7,853 nt of DNA from NCBI GenBank assembly GCA_913058195.1, contig CAJXPP010000091.1, positions 1 through 7,853 on the forward strand, written 5' to 3'. Below the pieces are notes generated by a model, which was not told where the DNA came from, did not search any database, and saw only the letters and a list, made by a program, of their open reading frames with translations. A program made the translations under genes and the position numbers. Below are positions 1 to 5,824 of this stretch, one piece after another. This DNA comes from an uncultured Gammaproteobacteria bacterium (lineage in GTDB: Bacteria > Pseudomonadota > Gammaproteobacteria > Nitrosococcales > Methylophagaceae). Numbering within the stretch: position 1 is the stretch's first letter; each line of letters opens with the position of its first letter.

Positions 1-41
1 AGAGTAGATCGTCGGCAGCGTCAGATGTGTATAAGAGACAG
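1..41 (+). other. Nextera (Tn5) sequencing adapter with i5 index, not genomic
   Basis: Non-biological. Bases 23-41 are the Tn5 mosaic end AGATGTGTATAAGAGACAG, and bases 9-22 are the Nextera read-1 segment TCGTCGGCAGCGTC. Bases 1-8, AGAGTAGA, match the Nextera i5 index commonly called N504/S504, recalled from memory. Genomic sequence starts at base 42. The same adapter occurs in reverse complement at the other end, so both ends of the window are library or assembly ends. This stretch should be trimmed and not read as a transposon. Confidence 0.98.
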
Positions 42-448
42 GTTAATGTCGCTAGGACATATTGATTAAATATCTGTTCGGACTTGGCGCCATTAAACAC
101 AATCAAGCGTATCATCTGATGTTGTTGTAAAAAGCGAGTGAAATTATTAGCAATAATGCTTGAAGCTTCAATATTACTATCTAAACTTCCTTGACGCTGG
201 CAGCTTTGCAAGACATCCCACACTGCAATTTTGTGTTTAATTACGCTAGTACAGAGCTCTGGATAAGATAATTCATCAGCTAAGGAAAATAAGCCCTTCA
301 TAATTCGCCAAAATGCATTTCTAGGGTGAGCGTAATATTGTTGTTGTTTATGTGATTCAACACTTGGCATTGAGCCTAATATTAATACTTGTGCATCCAC
401 ATTTTCAATTGCTGAAAAACTTGTCGATATATCACTATTGCTAGTCAT
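42..448 (-). CDS. DNA-deoxyinosine (hypoxanthine) glycosylase, UDG superfamily, 3'-partial
   Basis: Probably removes hypoxanthine, the deamination product of adenine, from DNA to start base-excision repair. About 135 codons are readable on the minus strand; the C-terminus is missing because the contig ends at 42 (family proteins are roughly 160-170 residues). The signature of the hypoxanthine-DNA glycosylase branch is clear: VLILGSMPS at residues 21-29, then YYAHPRNAFWRI at 38-49, where the Asn (N44) occupies the position of the family's catalytic Asn. IAVWDVLQSCQRQGSLDSNI and LIVFNGAKS follow in the expected order. The ATG at 448-446 lies one base after the stop of the upstream DUF3465 gene (TAATATG), so the two are very likely co-transcribed and translationally coupled. 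Family assignment is from remembered motifs; the exact substrate is inferred. Confidence 0.88.
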
Positions 449-449
449 A

Positions 450-893
450 TTATTGATATTGACTGCCTTGATGACGGATCCAGCCATCGATGTGCCTTTG
501 AGCAGGATCATGGTGTGTCCAGTGCAAAACACCGCCTTTTTCATTCCATTCATATTCACCGAACAGGCTTAGTTTATCGCCTACTTTTAGCTTATCGATT
601 CGAGCAGCTAAATCAATATTATGGGCAACTAGAATGGTATGGCCACTGGCTAGTTGAATGATGAAACGCTGGTGGCGTCGGCCATTGTTATCATCGGGAA
701 GTAGTTTTTTTACGATTGCATTGAGTTCAATCTGAACATCGCTCTGTTGTTGCTGATAAATCTGTTCAAAAGAGGTTGTTTCTGTGACCGAATTTGGATC
801 GAATTTGCTGGCGGCATAACCTAAAACCAAAAAACCTATGATTAGCCAGATGCGTTGTTTTTGACGAGGGCGTAGTGACATAACAATATCCAT
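450..893 (-). CDS. DUF3465 family membrane-anchored protein of unknown function
   Basis: 147 residues, function unknown. Residues 8-14 are basic (RPRQKQR) and are followed by one hydrophobic segment at about 15-28, so the protein is probably an N-terminally anchored membrane or periplasm-facing protein. The rest matches the DUF3465 family: KLLPDDNNGRRHQRFII at 63-79, LVAHNIDLA at 88-96, and the conserved GVLHWTHHDPAQRHIDGWI at 121-139. The alternating beta pattern around a conserved GD (105-106) suggests a small OB-like fold; that is inference. No good Shine-Dalgarno sequence precedes the Met at 893 or the alternative Met at codon 5 (881), so the start could be either. It is the first gene of a leftward pair with the DNA glycosylase, separated by 1 bp. 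Confidence 0.85.
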   Translation of the reverse strand: MDIVMSLRPRQKQRIWLIIGFLVLGYAASKFDPNSVTETTSFEQIYQQQQSDVQIELNAIVKKLLPDDNNGRRHQRFIIQLASGHTILVAHNIDLAARIDKLKVGDKLSLFGEYEWNEKGGVLHWTHHDPAQRHIDGWIRHQGSQYQ

Positions 894-930
894 ATGAATT
901 AATCTGGATCCTAGGTTAGCTAGGACATAG

Positions 931-978
931 GGGCACTCATAACTTGTAAATTACAGTATTTTCAGGTTATGAGTGCCC
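931..978. repeat. 48-bp palindromic element with 13-bp perfect arms, flanked by ATAG direct repeats
   Basis: The left arm GGGCACTCATAAC (931-943) and right arm GTTATGAGTGCCC (966-978) are perfect inverted repeats around a 22-bp AT-rich core, with further imperfect pairing extending inward. ATAG occurs directly outside both arms (927-930 and 979-982), like a target duplication. The core holds an independent 11-bp perfect palindrome, TGTAAATTACA (945-955). It lies between the divergent DUF3465 gene and the copA relic. No T-tract follows either arm, so it is unlikely to be an intrinsic terminator. It could be a minimal insertion element, a pair of IS ends, or a large operator; sequence alone does not decide. 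Confidence 0.7.
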
Positions 979-986
979 ATAGTTTA

Positions 987-992
987 TATAAT
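987..992 (+). promoter_or_regulatory. Candidate -10 box for the copA relic
   Basis: TATAAT, a perfect consensus -10 hexamer, 17 bp before the relic start codon at 1010. No good -35 is seen; the expected -35 region falls on the right arm of the palindrome (around 963-970), which fits an activator-dependent promoter or chance in an AT-rich stretch. Confidence 0.35.
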
Positions 993-1009
993 AAAACTAA
1001 GAAACCAGA

Positions 1010-1340
1010 ATGAAACAGACTACTATTCTAACAAAAGTATTGAGTCGTCGAAAATTTGTGTTGGGAGTATCTGCAATTCTGACGGCATCTGCATTTTCTT
1101 TGCGTTCGGTTTTGGTAGCGCAACCTAACTATTTATAGGATCCTAGTTCTTAAGGGGGAGGATTTGGCATAGGTAATCAGAAAGTTAATTTTACAGGTTC
1201 AGAGCGCTTGACGATAACAGTAAATGGCTCATTACCTGCGTCAATCATACGGTGGCAACAAGGTGAGAAAGTCATCAAAAAAGACATGATGCGATAGGAT
1301 GATGTGGAATCAGATGCGAATGTCTGATCGCGATATCTCT
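1010..1340 (+). pseudogene. copA: copA remnant (copper-resistance multicopper oxidase), internally deleted
   Basis: Relic of the periplasmic multicopper oxidase CopA/PcoA, normally about 600 residues. From the ATG at 1010 the frame reads MKQTTILTKVLSRRKFVLG, a twin-arginine (Tat) signal with the SRRKFVL motif at residues 12-18, then a hydrophobic stretch and AQPNYL. It then meets TAG (1136) and TAA (1151). Beyond these stops the same frame resumes CopA-like sequence from 1175, with VNFTG, TITVNGSLP and IRWQQGEKV, which is the start of the first cupredoxin domain, and stops again at 1295-1297. In a shifted frame, 1299-1340 reads MMWNQMRMSDRDIS, resembling the MRMsptDIsD segment found further inside CopA. 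All histidine-rich copper-binding motifs are missing. Several disabling changes together make a sequencing-error explanation unlikely. The CopA match is from remembered family sequences. Confidence 0.8.
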
Positions 1341-1344
1341 GCAT

Positions 1345-1664
1345 TCGAAGGCAAGCGAGGTATTGTTGGTTTACAAACTCAAGTTTGAGTATCAAGTGAT
1401 GTTAACTCAGAAATGTTCATTATCACCTGAGTTTGAAACCAATATTTTTTAGTAAGTATGATAGGGAAGTAAGTATAGGAACAGTCAGGTCTATCTGATA
1501 TTACTACAGGCTTAAGATTGCGCTATGAAATTGAACGTGAATTTGCGCCTTATGTCGGAATTGAATGGACTAAAAAGTTCGGTGAGACTGCTAAGTTCAC
1601 AAAATTAGAAGGTGAAAATATAAGTCAGTCTTATTGGGTATCAGGCATCAAAGCGTGGTTTTAA
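1345..1664 (+). pseudogene. copB: copB remnant (copper-resistance outer-membrane protein B), C-terminal part only
   Basis: Relic of CopB/PcoB, the outer-membrane beta-barrel partner of CopA; only the last ~100 codons remain. They are spread over three frames. KLKFEYQVMLTQ and LSPEFETNIF occupy about 1375-1449. A one-base slip in a run of T at 1445-1450 shifts to SKYDREVSIGT (1451-1483). A 4-bp insertion (1484-1487) then restores GLSDITTGLRLRYEIEREFA and PYVGIEWTKKFGETAKF, ending SGIKAWF at the TAA 1662-1664. The LRYEI-REFAPY-GIEW-KFG run and the terminal aromatic residue are typical of the CopB C-terminus. The left boundary with the copA relic (about 1340-1370) is approximate. The copA-copB order matches the usual operon, so one intact locus probably decayed by deletion. 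Confidence 0.82.
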
Positions 1665-1753
1665 GTATTATTTTTCAACTAGGGGTTAATACGTAGTGCA
1701 TTTTGAAATAGTAATGTTTTATTTATCGTTTCCTGTTGCAGTTGCTGGCGGTT

Positions 1754-1759
1754 ATAATA
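1754..1759 (+). promoter_or_regulatory. Candidate -10 box for the cysI operon
   Basis: TATAAT lies 30 bp before the cysI start codon. The expected -35 region (about 1731-1736) is poor, while TTGCAG at 1736-1741 is too close (12-bp spacer). A perfect -10 with a weak -35 would fit activation by a CysB-type regulator, which is an inference only. The rest of 1665-1789 shows an A/T-rich leader and a short inverted repeat GTATTA/TAATAC (1665-1670 and 1687-1692), with no ORF. Confidence 0.45.
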
Positions 1760-1789
1760 CTTGATTCGTTTATGAGTTAGAGATTTTTA

Positions 1790-3442
1790 ATGTATCAGTA
1801 CGATAAACACGATCAAGCGATGATTGATCAGCGTGTAGTTCAATACCGGGATCAAACAAGACGCTTTTTAGCTGGTGAATTGACTGAAGAGCAATTTCGT
1901 CCATTACGTTTAATGAATGGATTGTATGTCCAGATCCATGCACCTATGTTACGTATGGCTGTGCCTTATGGATTAATGTCATCTACGCAAGTTCGTAAAA
2001 TCGCTGATGTATCACGCCGTTACGATAAAGGCTATGTGCATTTCACAACACGTACCAATTTCCAATTAAACTGGCCAACATTAGAGTCTGTGCCTGATAT
2101 CTTGGCAGAGTTTGCCTCGGTTCAAATGCACGCGATTCAGAGTAGTGGTAACTGTATTCGAAATACAACGTCGGATCAGTTAGCAGGAGTGAATGCGGAT
2201 GAAATTGAAGATCCACGTCCGTATTGTGAAATTATTCGTCAGTGGTCTACTTTCCATCCTGAATTCGCGTATTTACCCCGTAAATTCAAAATTGCCGTAA
2301 TTGGTAGTGAAGAAGATCGCGCCGCAACTCGAGTACATGATATTGGTTTACATTTAGTTAAGAATCACGAAGGTGTAGTTGGTTTTGAAGTTTTAGTCGG
2401 TGGTGGTTTAGGTCGTACACCTATTTTAGGCCAACAAATTCGTCCATTTTTAGAGAAGAAAGATCTACTGTCTTATTTAGAAGCGATCCTACGTGTGTAT
2501 AACCGCCTAGGTCGTCGTGATAATAAATATAAAGCACGCATTAAAATCACTGTCCGTGAACATGGTATTAATCATATTCGTGAATTAGTAGAAGCTGAGT
2601 GGGTGCAAATCCGCGAGCAATTATTATTAGATGACAAAGAAATTGATCGTGTAAAAAACTATTTTACTGAACCTAGTTATGATGCTGAAGCAGCTTCAGA
2701 TGAAAGCTTTGCAAAAATGCAGACAGAAGATGCAGGCTTTGCACAATGGATTAAGCAGAATATTGTTGACCATAAAGTTACTGGTTATAAAATCGCTTAT
2801 ATTTCATTAAAAGCACCGGATGTACCACCAGGTGATATCTCAGCAGAGCAGTTAGATATTGTCGCTGATTTAGCCGATAAATTTAGCTTGGGTGAAGTGC
2901 GAGTGTCACATAATCAGAATTTATTATTCAGTGATGTTAAGCAAAGTGAGTTGTACGCCTTATGGCTCCGTTTAAAAGAAAAAGGTTTAGCAACAGCCAA
3001 TATTAATACGATGACAGATATTATTTGTTGTCCAGGTTTGGATTTCTGTGGCTTAGCTAACGCTACTTCAATTCCATTAGTTAAAGAAATTAATGAACGT
3101 TTCAATGATTTAGATTACCTTTATGACTTAGGTGATATTAAAATTAAAATATCGGGCTGTATGAATGGCTGTGCTCACCAAAGTGTGGGTCATATTGGTA
3201 TTCTTGGTGTCGATAAGAAAGGCGAAGAGTGGTATCAATTTACCCTTGGTGGTAGTTCTGAAGCGGATGCCTCACTAGGTGAACGTCTAGGTCGTGCTAT
3301 TCCGAAGGACCAAGTGGTCGATACAGTTGAAACTTTACTTGAAGTATTTAAAGATAAACGCCATGAGGATGAACTGTTCTTAGCGACTGTTCGCCGTGTG
3401 GGTGTTGATCCGTTTAAGGAGCGTGTTTATGCAGATAATTAA
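1790..3442 (+). CDS. cysI: Sulfite reductase hemoprotein subunit (nitrite/sulfite reductase)
   Basis: Six-electron reduction of sulfite to sulfide for cysteine synthesis, in the cytoplasm. 550 residues, close to the usual 550-570. The family's doubled layout is visible: a ferredoxin-like half domain near 35-100 (LMNGLYVQIHAPMLRMAVPY), the first siroheme-domain half at about 115-270, a second ferredoxin-like half at about 325-400, and the second siroheme domain from about 405. The four ligands of the coupled [4Fe-4S]-siroheme centre are C414-x5-C420 (CPGLDFC) and C457-x3-C461 (CMNGC). Likely siroheme carboxylate and sulfite contacts are R88 (FTTRTNF), R124 (NCIRNTT), K165 and K167 (RKFK). Assimilatory sulfite reductase is preferred over nitrite reductase because of the DUF934 partner. 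No cysJ flavoprotein gene is adjacent, so the electron donor is unknown. A weak GAG Shine-Dalgarno (1780-1782) precedes the ATG. Confidence 0.93.
   Translation: MYQYDKHDQAMIDQRVVQYRDQTRRFLAGELTEEQFRPLRLMNGLYVQIHAPMLRMAVPYGLMSSTQVRKIADVSRRYDKGYVHFTTRTNFQLNWPTLESVPDILAEFASVQMHAIQSSGNCIRNTTSDQLAGVNADEIEDPRPYCEIIRQWSTFHPEFAYLPRKFKIAVIGSEEDRAATRVHDIGLHLVKNHEGVVGFEVLVGGGLGRTPILGQQIRPFLEKKDLLSYLEAILRVYNRLGRRDNKYKARIKITVREHGINHIRELVEAEWVQIREQLLLDDKEIDRVKNYFTEPSYDAEAASDESFAKMQTEDAGFAQWIKQNIVDHKVTGYKIAYISLKAPDVPPGDISAEQLDIVADLADKFSLGEVRVSHNQNLLFSDVKQSELYALWLRLKEKGLATANINTMTDIICCPGLDFCGLANATSIPLVKEINERFNDLDYLYDLGDIKIKISGCMNGCAHQSVGHIGILGVDKKGEEWYQFTLGGSSEADASLGERLGRAIPKDQVVDTVETLLEVFKDKRHEDELFLATVRRVGVDPFKERVYADN
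3416..3421 (+). promoter_or_regulatory. Shine-Dalgarno that fixes the DUF934 start
   Basis: AAGGAG, a near-perfect ribosome-binding site inside the 3' end of cysI, seven bases before the ATG at 3429. It decides against the longer in-frame start at 3396, which would add 11 residues encoded within cysI and has no comparable site. Confidence 0.8.
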
Positions 3443-3908
3443 AGATCGTGAAATCGTCAAAGATAATTGGCTGCATTTAGATAATGATGCGGAATTGACT
3501 GCAGGTAATATTACCGTGTCTTTGGCCCGCTGGCAGGAACAGCATGAAAGCTTAGAAAAACATGACGGTGCATTAGGTTTGCGTCTAACAGGCGATGATC
3601 CTTTAGAAGAAATCGTACCTGATTTAGCTAAATTTTCTATGATTGTATTGAATTTTGCTGCATTTACGGATGGTCGATGTTATTCATTTGCTCGATTACT
3701 ACGCGATCGATATGACTTTATTGGCGAAATTCGTGCTCAAGGTGATATCTTGCATGATCAATTGTTTTATATGACGCAGTGTGGAATCAACAGCTTTGAG
3801 ATGGCAAACCAGAACCATCTTACTGATGCGATGTCTGCTTTTGATGATTTCACTGAAAGTTATCAAACCACAGTTTTAAAACCAGAACCTTTATATCGAC
3901 GTCGTTAA
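3429..3908 (+). CDS. DUF934 family protein, sulfite-reductase-associated
   Basis: 159 residues, no signal peptide, presumably cytoplasmic. It matches DUF934 (COG3749), a proteobacterial family often encoded directly after CysI-type sulfite reductases and annotated only as probably involved in sulfite reduction. The conserved block is clear: FAAFTDGRCYSFARLLRDR at 76-94, then FIGEIRAQGDILHDQL at 97-112 and TQCGINSFE at 116-124. No cofactor-binding cysteine cluster, Rossmann motif or membrane segment is seen, so its biochemical role stays open. The chosen ATG overlaps the cysI stop by 14 bp, which implies translational coupling and roughly matched expression. Family is confident; role is inferred from the neighbour. 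Confidence 0.88.
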   Translation: MQIIKDREIVKDNWLHLDNDAELTAGNITVSLARWQEQHESLEKHDGALGLRLTGDDPLEEIVPDLAKFSMIVLNFAAFTDGRCYSFARLLRDRYDFIGEIRAQGDILHDQLFYMTQCGINSFEMANQNHLTDAMSAFDDFTESYQTTVLKPEPLYRRR

Positions 3909-3911
3909 ACA

Positions 3912-4772
3912 ATGGCTGTTTATGCGATAGGTGATATACAAGGCTGCTTTGATGAGTTGATAAAGCTTCTGGATTTGATTAATTTTAATCCAGAAGTGGA
4001 TCAAGTTTGGTTAGCAGGTGATTTAGTTAATCGCGGCCCAAAATCAGCCGAAGTATTACGGTTTGCTATGGCACACCCTGATAGTATTAAAGTCGTGCTT
4101 GGCAATCATGACTTACATTTATTAGCCAATGCAGCAGGAGTCAATGAGCACCATCATAGAATGGATACGATGGAGTCCGTTTTAGATGCAGATGACTGTA
4201 AGGAGCTTGTAGAATGGCTGCGTTTTCAGCCCTTGTTTTATCATGATGCTACTTTACAATTTAGTATGGTCCATGCGGGTCTGCCACCTCATTGGACAAT
4301 TTCTGAAGCAAGTGAAAAAGCGAAAGAAGTGGAAACAGTTCTGCAAAGCAATAACTGGCAAGAATTCTTTAGCAATATGTATGGTAATCAGCCAAAATCC
4401 TGGTCAGAAGAATTAGTCGGCTGGGATAGATTACGCTATATCACCAACTGTTTTACACGTTTGCGGTATTGTCATAATGATGGTCGATTAGCACTTAAGT
4501 TTAAGGGCCTGCCAGCAGATAGACCACGCGAACAAACAACATGGTTTGATATGCCAGATCGATTAAGCAAATATGATCGTATTGTGTTCGGCCATTGGTC
4601 CACATTAGGTACTGGTCGTTATGGCAATGTTTTTTCTCTAGATAGTGGCGTGGTATGGGGCGAGCAGCTTACAGCAGTTCGCCTTGATCAAACACCACAC
4701 CAGTGGTTTGTTGTAGAAGCTGATCCCGCTGGACTACCCCATGCAAAGAATAAAGATAAAACGGCTAGTTAG
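3912..4772 (+). CDS. apaH: Bis(5'-nucleosyl)-tetraphosphatase, symmetrical (ApaH)
   Basis: Hydrolyses diadenosine tetraphosphate to two ADP; in bacteria it also affects Np4A caps on RNA. 286 residues against about 280 in E. coli. It carries the metallophosphoesterase signature with the metal ligands: GDIQG (7-11), GDLVNRG (36-42), GNHDLH (64-69), VHAGLPP (120-126) and FGHWSTLG (226-233), followed by LDSG (243-246). The segment between (KSWSEELVGWDRLRYITNCF, 162-181) is typical of ApaH and separates it from PrpA/PrpB-type protein phosphatases. It begins 3 bp after the DUF934 stop without a clear Shine-Dalgarno, so it is probably coupled to the cysI operon. It is not next to its common partners apaG and rsmA. 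Confidence 0.96.
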   Translation: MAVYAIGDIQGCFDELIKLLDLINFNPEVDQVWLAGDLVNRGPKSAEVLRFAMAHPDSIKVVLGNHDLHLLANAAGVNEHHHRMDTMESVLDADDCKELVEWLRFQPLFYHDATLQFSMVHAGLPPHWTISEASEKAKEVETVLQSNNWQEFFSNMYGNQPKSWSEELVGWDRLRYITNCFTRLRYCHNDGRLALKFKGLPADRPREQTTWFDMPDRLSKYDRIVFGHWSTLGTGRYGNVFSLDSGVVWGEQLTAVRLDQTPHQWFVVEADPAGLPHAKNKDKTAS

Positions 4773-4792
4773 GCATACGCTGTTAAACAAAG

Positions 4793-4798
4793 TACAAT
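4793..4798 (+). promoter_or_regulatory. Possible -10 box ahead of ribH
   Basis: TACAAT in the 68-bp gap between apaH and ribH, the only sizeable gap in the plus-strand run before nusB-thiL. An 18-bp spacer would place the -35 at TTAGGC (4769-4774), which matches poorly. No terminator hairpin is seen after apaH, and the gap is too short for an FMN riboswitch, so read-through from apaH is also possible. Confidence 0.3.
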
Positions 4799-4840
4799 AG
4801 CCACAATATTTTATTTTTAATCTCACGGGTCTTTTAAAAC

Positions 4841-5326
4841 ATGAGTAATATCACAACTTTTTCAGGTGATTTTTCTGCACAAGGTATGCGCGTTGGTATC
4901 GTCGCAGGTCGTTTTAACGACTTTATTGTTGATAACCTTATTTCTGGTGCAATTGACTGCTTAGTTCGTCATGGTGCAAATGAAAGTGATATTGAATTAG
5001 CACGAGTTCCTGGTGCTGTAGAAATTCCATTAGCTGTTCAGCGTATGGGACGTACAGGAAAGTATGATGCAATCATTGCTTTAGGTGCGGTTATTCGTGG
5101 TGGTACACCCCATTTTGAATTTGTTGCGGGTGAATGTTCTAAAGGTCTAGGCCAATTAACATTACAAATGGATATTCCTGTTGCATTTGGTGTATTAACG
5201 GTTGATACGATTGAACAAGCTATCGAACGAGCTGGTACAAAAGCAGGTAATAAGGGTGCTGAAGCAGCGATGGGCACGATCGAAATGGTGAATGTACTTC
5301 GTCAAATTGATGAAGGTACTAAATAG
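4841..5326 (+). CDS. ribH: 6,7-dimethyl-8-ribityllumazine synthase
   Basis: Penultimate step of riboflavin synthesis: joins 5-amino-6-ribitylaminouracil with 3,4-dihydroxybutanone 4-phosphate to form lumazine, usually in an icosahedral or pentameric cytoplasmic assembly. 161 residues, full length for the family. Motifs appear in order: VAGRFN (21-26) for the pyrimidine, RVPGAVEIP (55-63), GAVIRGGTPHFEFV (82-95) with the catalytic His H91, and FGVLTVDTIEQAIERAG (116-132) with the phosphate-binding Arg at R130. The usual upstream neighbours ribD, ribE and ribBA are not here; apaH precedes it instead. nusB follows without a gap. No strong Shine-Dalgarno precedes the ATG. Confidence 0.97.
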   Translation: MSNITTFSGDFSAQGMRVGIVAGRFNDFIVDNLISGAIDCLVRHGANESDIELARVPGAVEIPLAVQRMGRTGKYDAIIALGAVIRGGTPHFEFVAGECSKGLGQLTLQMDIPVAFGVLTVDTIEQAIERAGTKAGNKGAEAAMGTIEMVNVLRQIDEGTK

Positions 5327-5779
5327 ATGGCCAAGGTATTACCTCGCTCGCATTCTCGTGCTGCAGCAGTTCAAGCCTTATATCAATCATTAGTCAATGG
5401 TGAAAAATCAGAAGCAGATGCGCTTGACTTTGTTACTGCTGAAAATTCGGATAAAATTGATACAAAATATTTCACAATATTAGTTGATGGTGTCACTAAA
5501 GAGATTGAAAAATTAGATGCTGAATTAGCCTATGCTGTAGACAGAAATCTATCTGCAATAGATCCTGTTGAAAGCTCTGTATTACGACTGGCAGTATATG
5601 AATTTATTTATCGCCCAGAAGTACCTTATCGCGTTGTTTTGAACGAAGCGGTAGAGTTAGCGAAAGCATTTGGCGGTGAAAAAGGTCATAAATACGTTAA
5701 TGGTGTATTAGATAAAATGGGCTCTAAATTACGCCCTGCTGAATATAAAGCTTCAAAAGGACGACGCTCTAAAAAATAG
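5327..5779 (+). CDS. nusB: Transcription antitermination factor NusB
   Basis: Binds boxA RNA with NusE (S10) and promotes antitermination on rRNA operons. 150 residues, a little longer than E. coli NusB (139) because of a basic C-terminal tail (KASKGRRSKK). The arginine-rich RNA-binding N-terminus RSHSRAAAVQALYQ lies at 6-19, DPVESSVLRLAVYEF at about 79-93, and the family signature VPYRVVLNEAVELAKAFGG at about 98-116, followed by KYVNGVLDK. The ATG directly abuts the ribH stop (TAGATG), with AAGGT (5313-5317) as ribosome-binding site inside ribH, so the two are translationally coupled. The ribH-nusB pairing is widely conserved in proteobacteria. Confidence 0.96.
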   Translation: MAKVLPRSHSRAAAVQALYQSLVNGEKSEADALDFVTAENSDKIDTKYFTILVDGVTKEIEKLDAELAYAVDRNLSAIDPVESSVLRLAVYEFIYRPEVPYRVVLNEAVELAKAFGGEKGHKYVNGVLDKMGSKLRPAEYKASKGRRSKK

Positions 5780-5782
5780 CTT

Positions 5783-5797
5783 AGGCTTCGCCTTTTT
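5783..5797 (+). terminator. Short hairpin with T-tract after nusB (weak terminator or attenuator)
   Basis: AGGC-TTC-GCCT can form a 4-bp stem with a 3-base loop, followed by five T. It starts 4 bp after the nusB stop, in the 45-bp gap before thiL. The stem is too short for a strong intrinsic terminator; partial attenuation or chance are both plausible. Confidence 0.3.
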
Positions 5798-5824
5798 AAT
5801 CCAACAACGAGTTGAGATTATCTA

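Noticed and set aside
931..978. Palindrome as a rho-independent terminator
   Set aside because: No T-tract follows either arm, and it lies between divergent gene starts, where a terminator is not expected.
1177..1395. 72-codon open frame on the minus strand
   Set aside because: Lies antisense to the copA relic, shows no recognisable motif and has no convincing ribosome-binding site. The plus strand explains the sequence as CopA-like.
2914..3105. 63-codon minus-strand open frame
   Set aside because: Sits wholly inside cysI over its conserved Cys motif; codon pattern and motifs belong to the plus strand.
3396..3428. Longer N-terminus for the DUF934 protein
   Set aside because: The 11 extra codons are read from cysI coding sequence and lack a ribosome-binding site; the ATG at 3429 has AAGGAG at good spacing.
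4773..4840. FMN riboswitch before ribH
   Set aside because: Only 68 bp are available and no conserved RFN-element helices are seen; the motif needs well over 100 bases.
5038..5277. 79-codon minus-strand open frame
   Set aside because: Antisense shadow of ribH, including its catalytic region.
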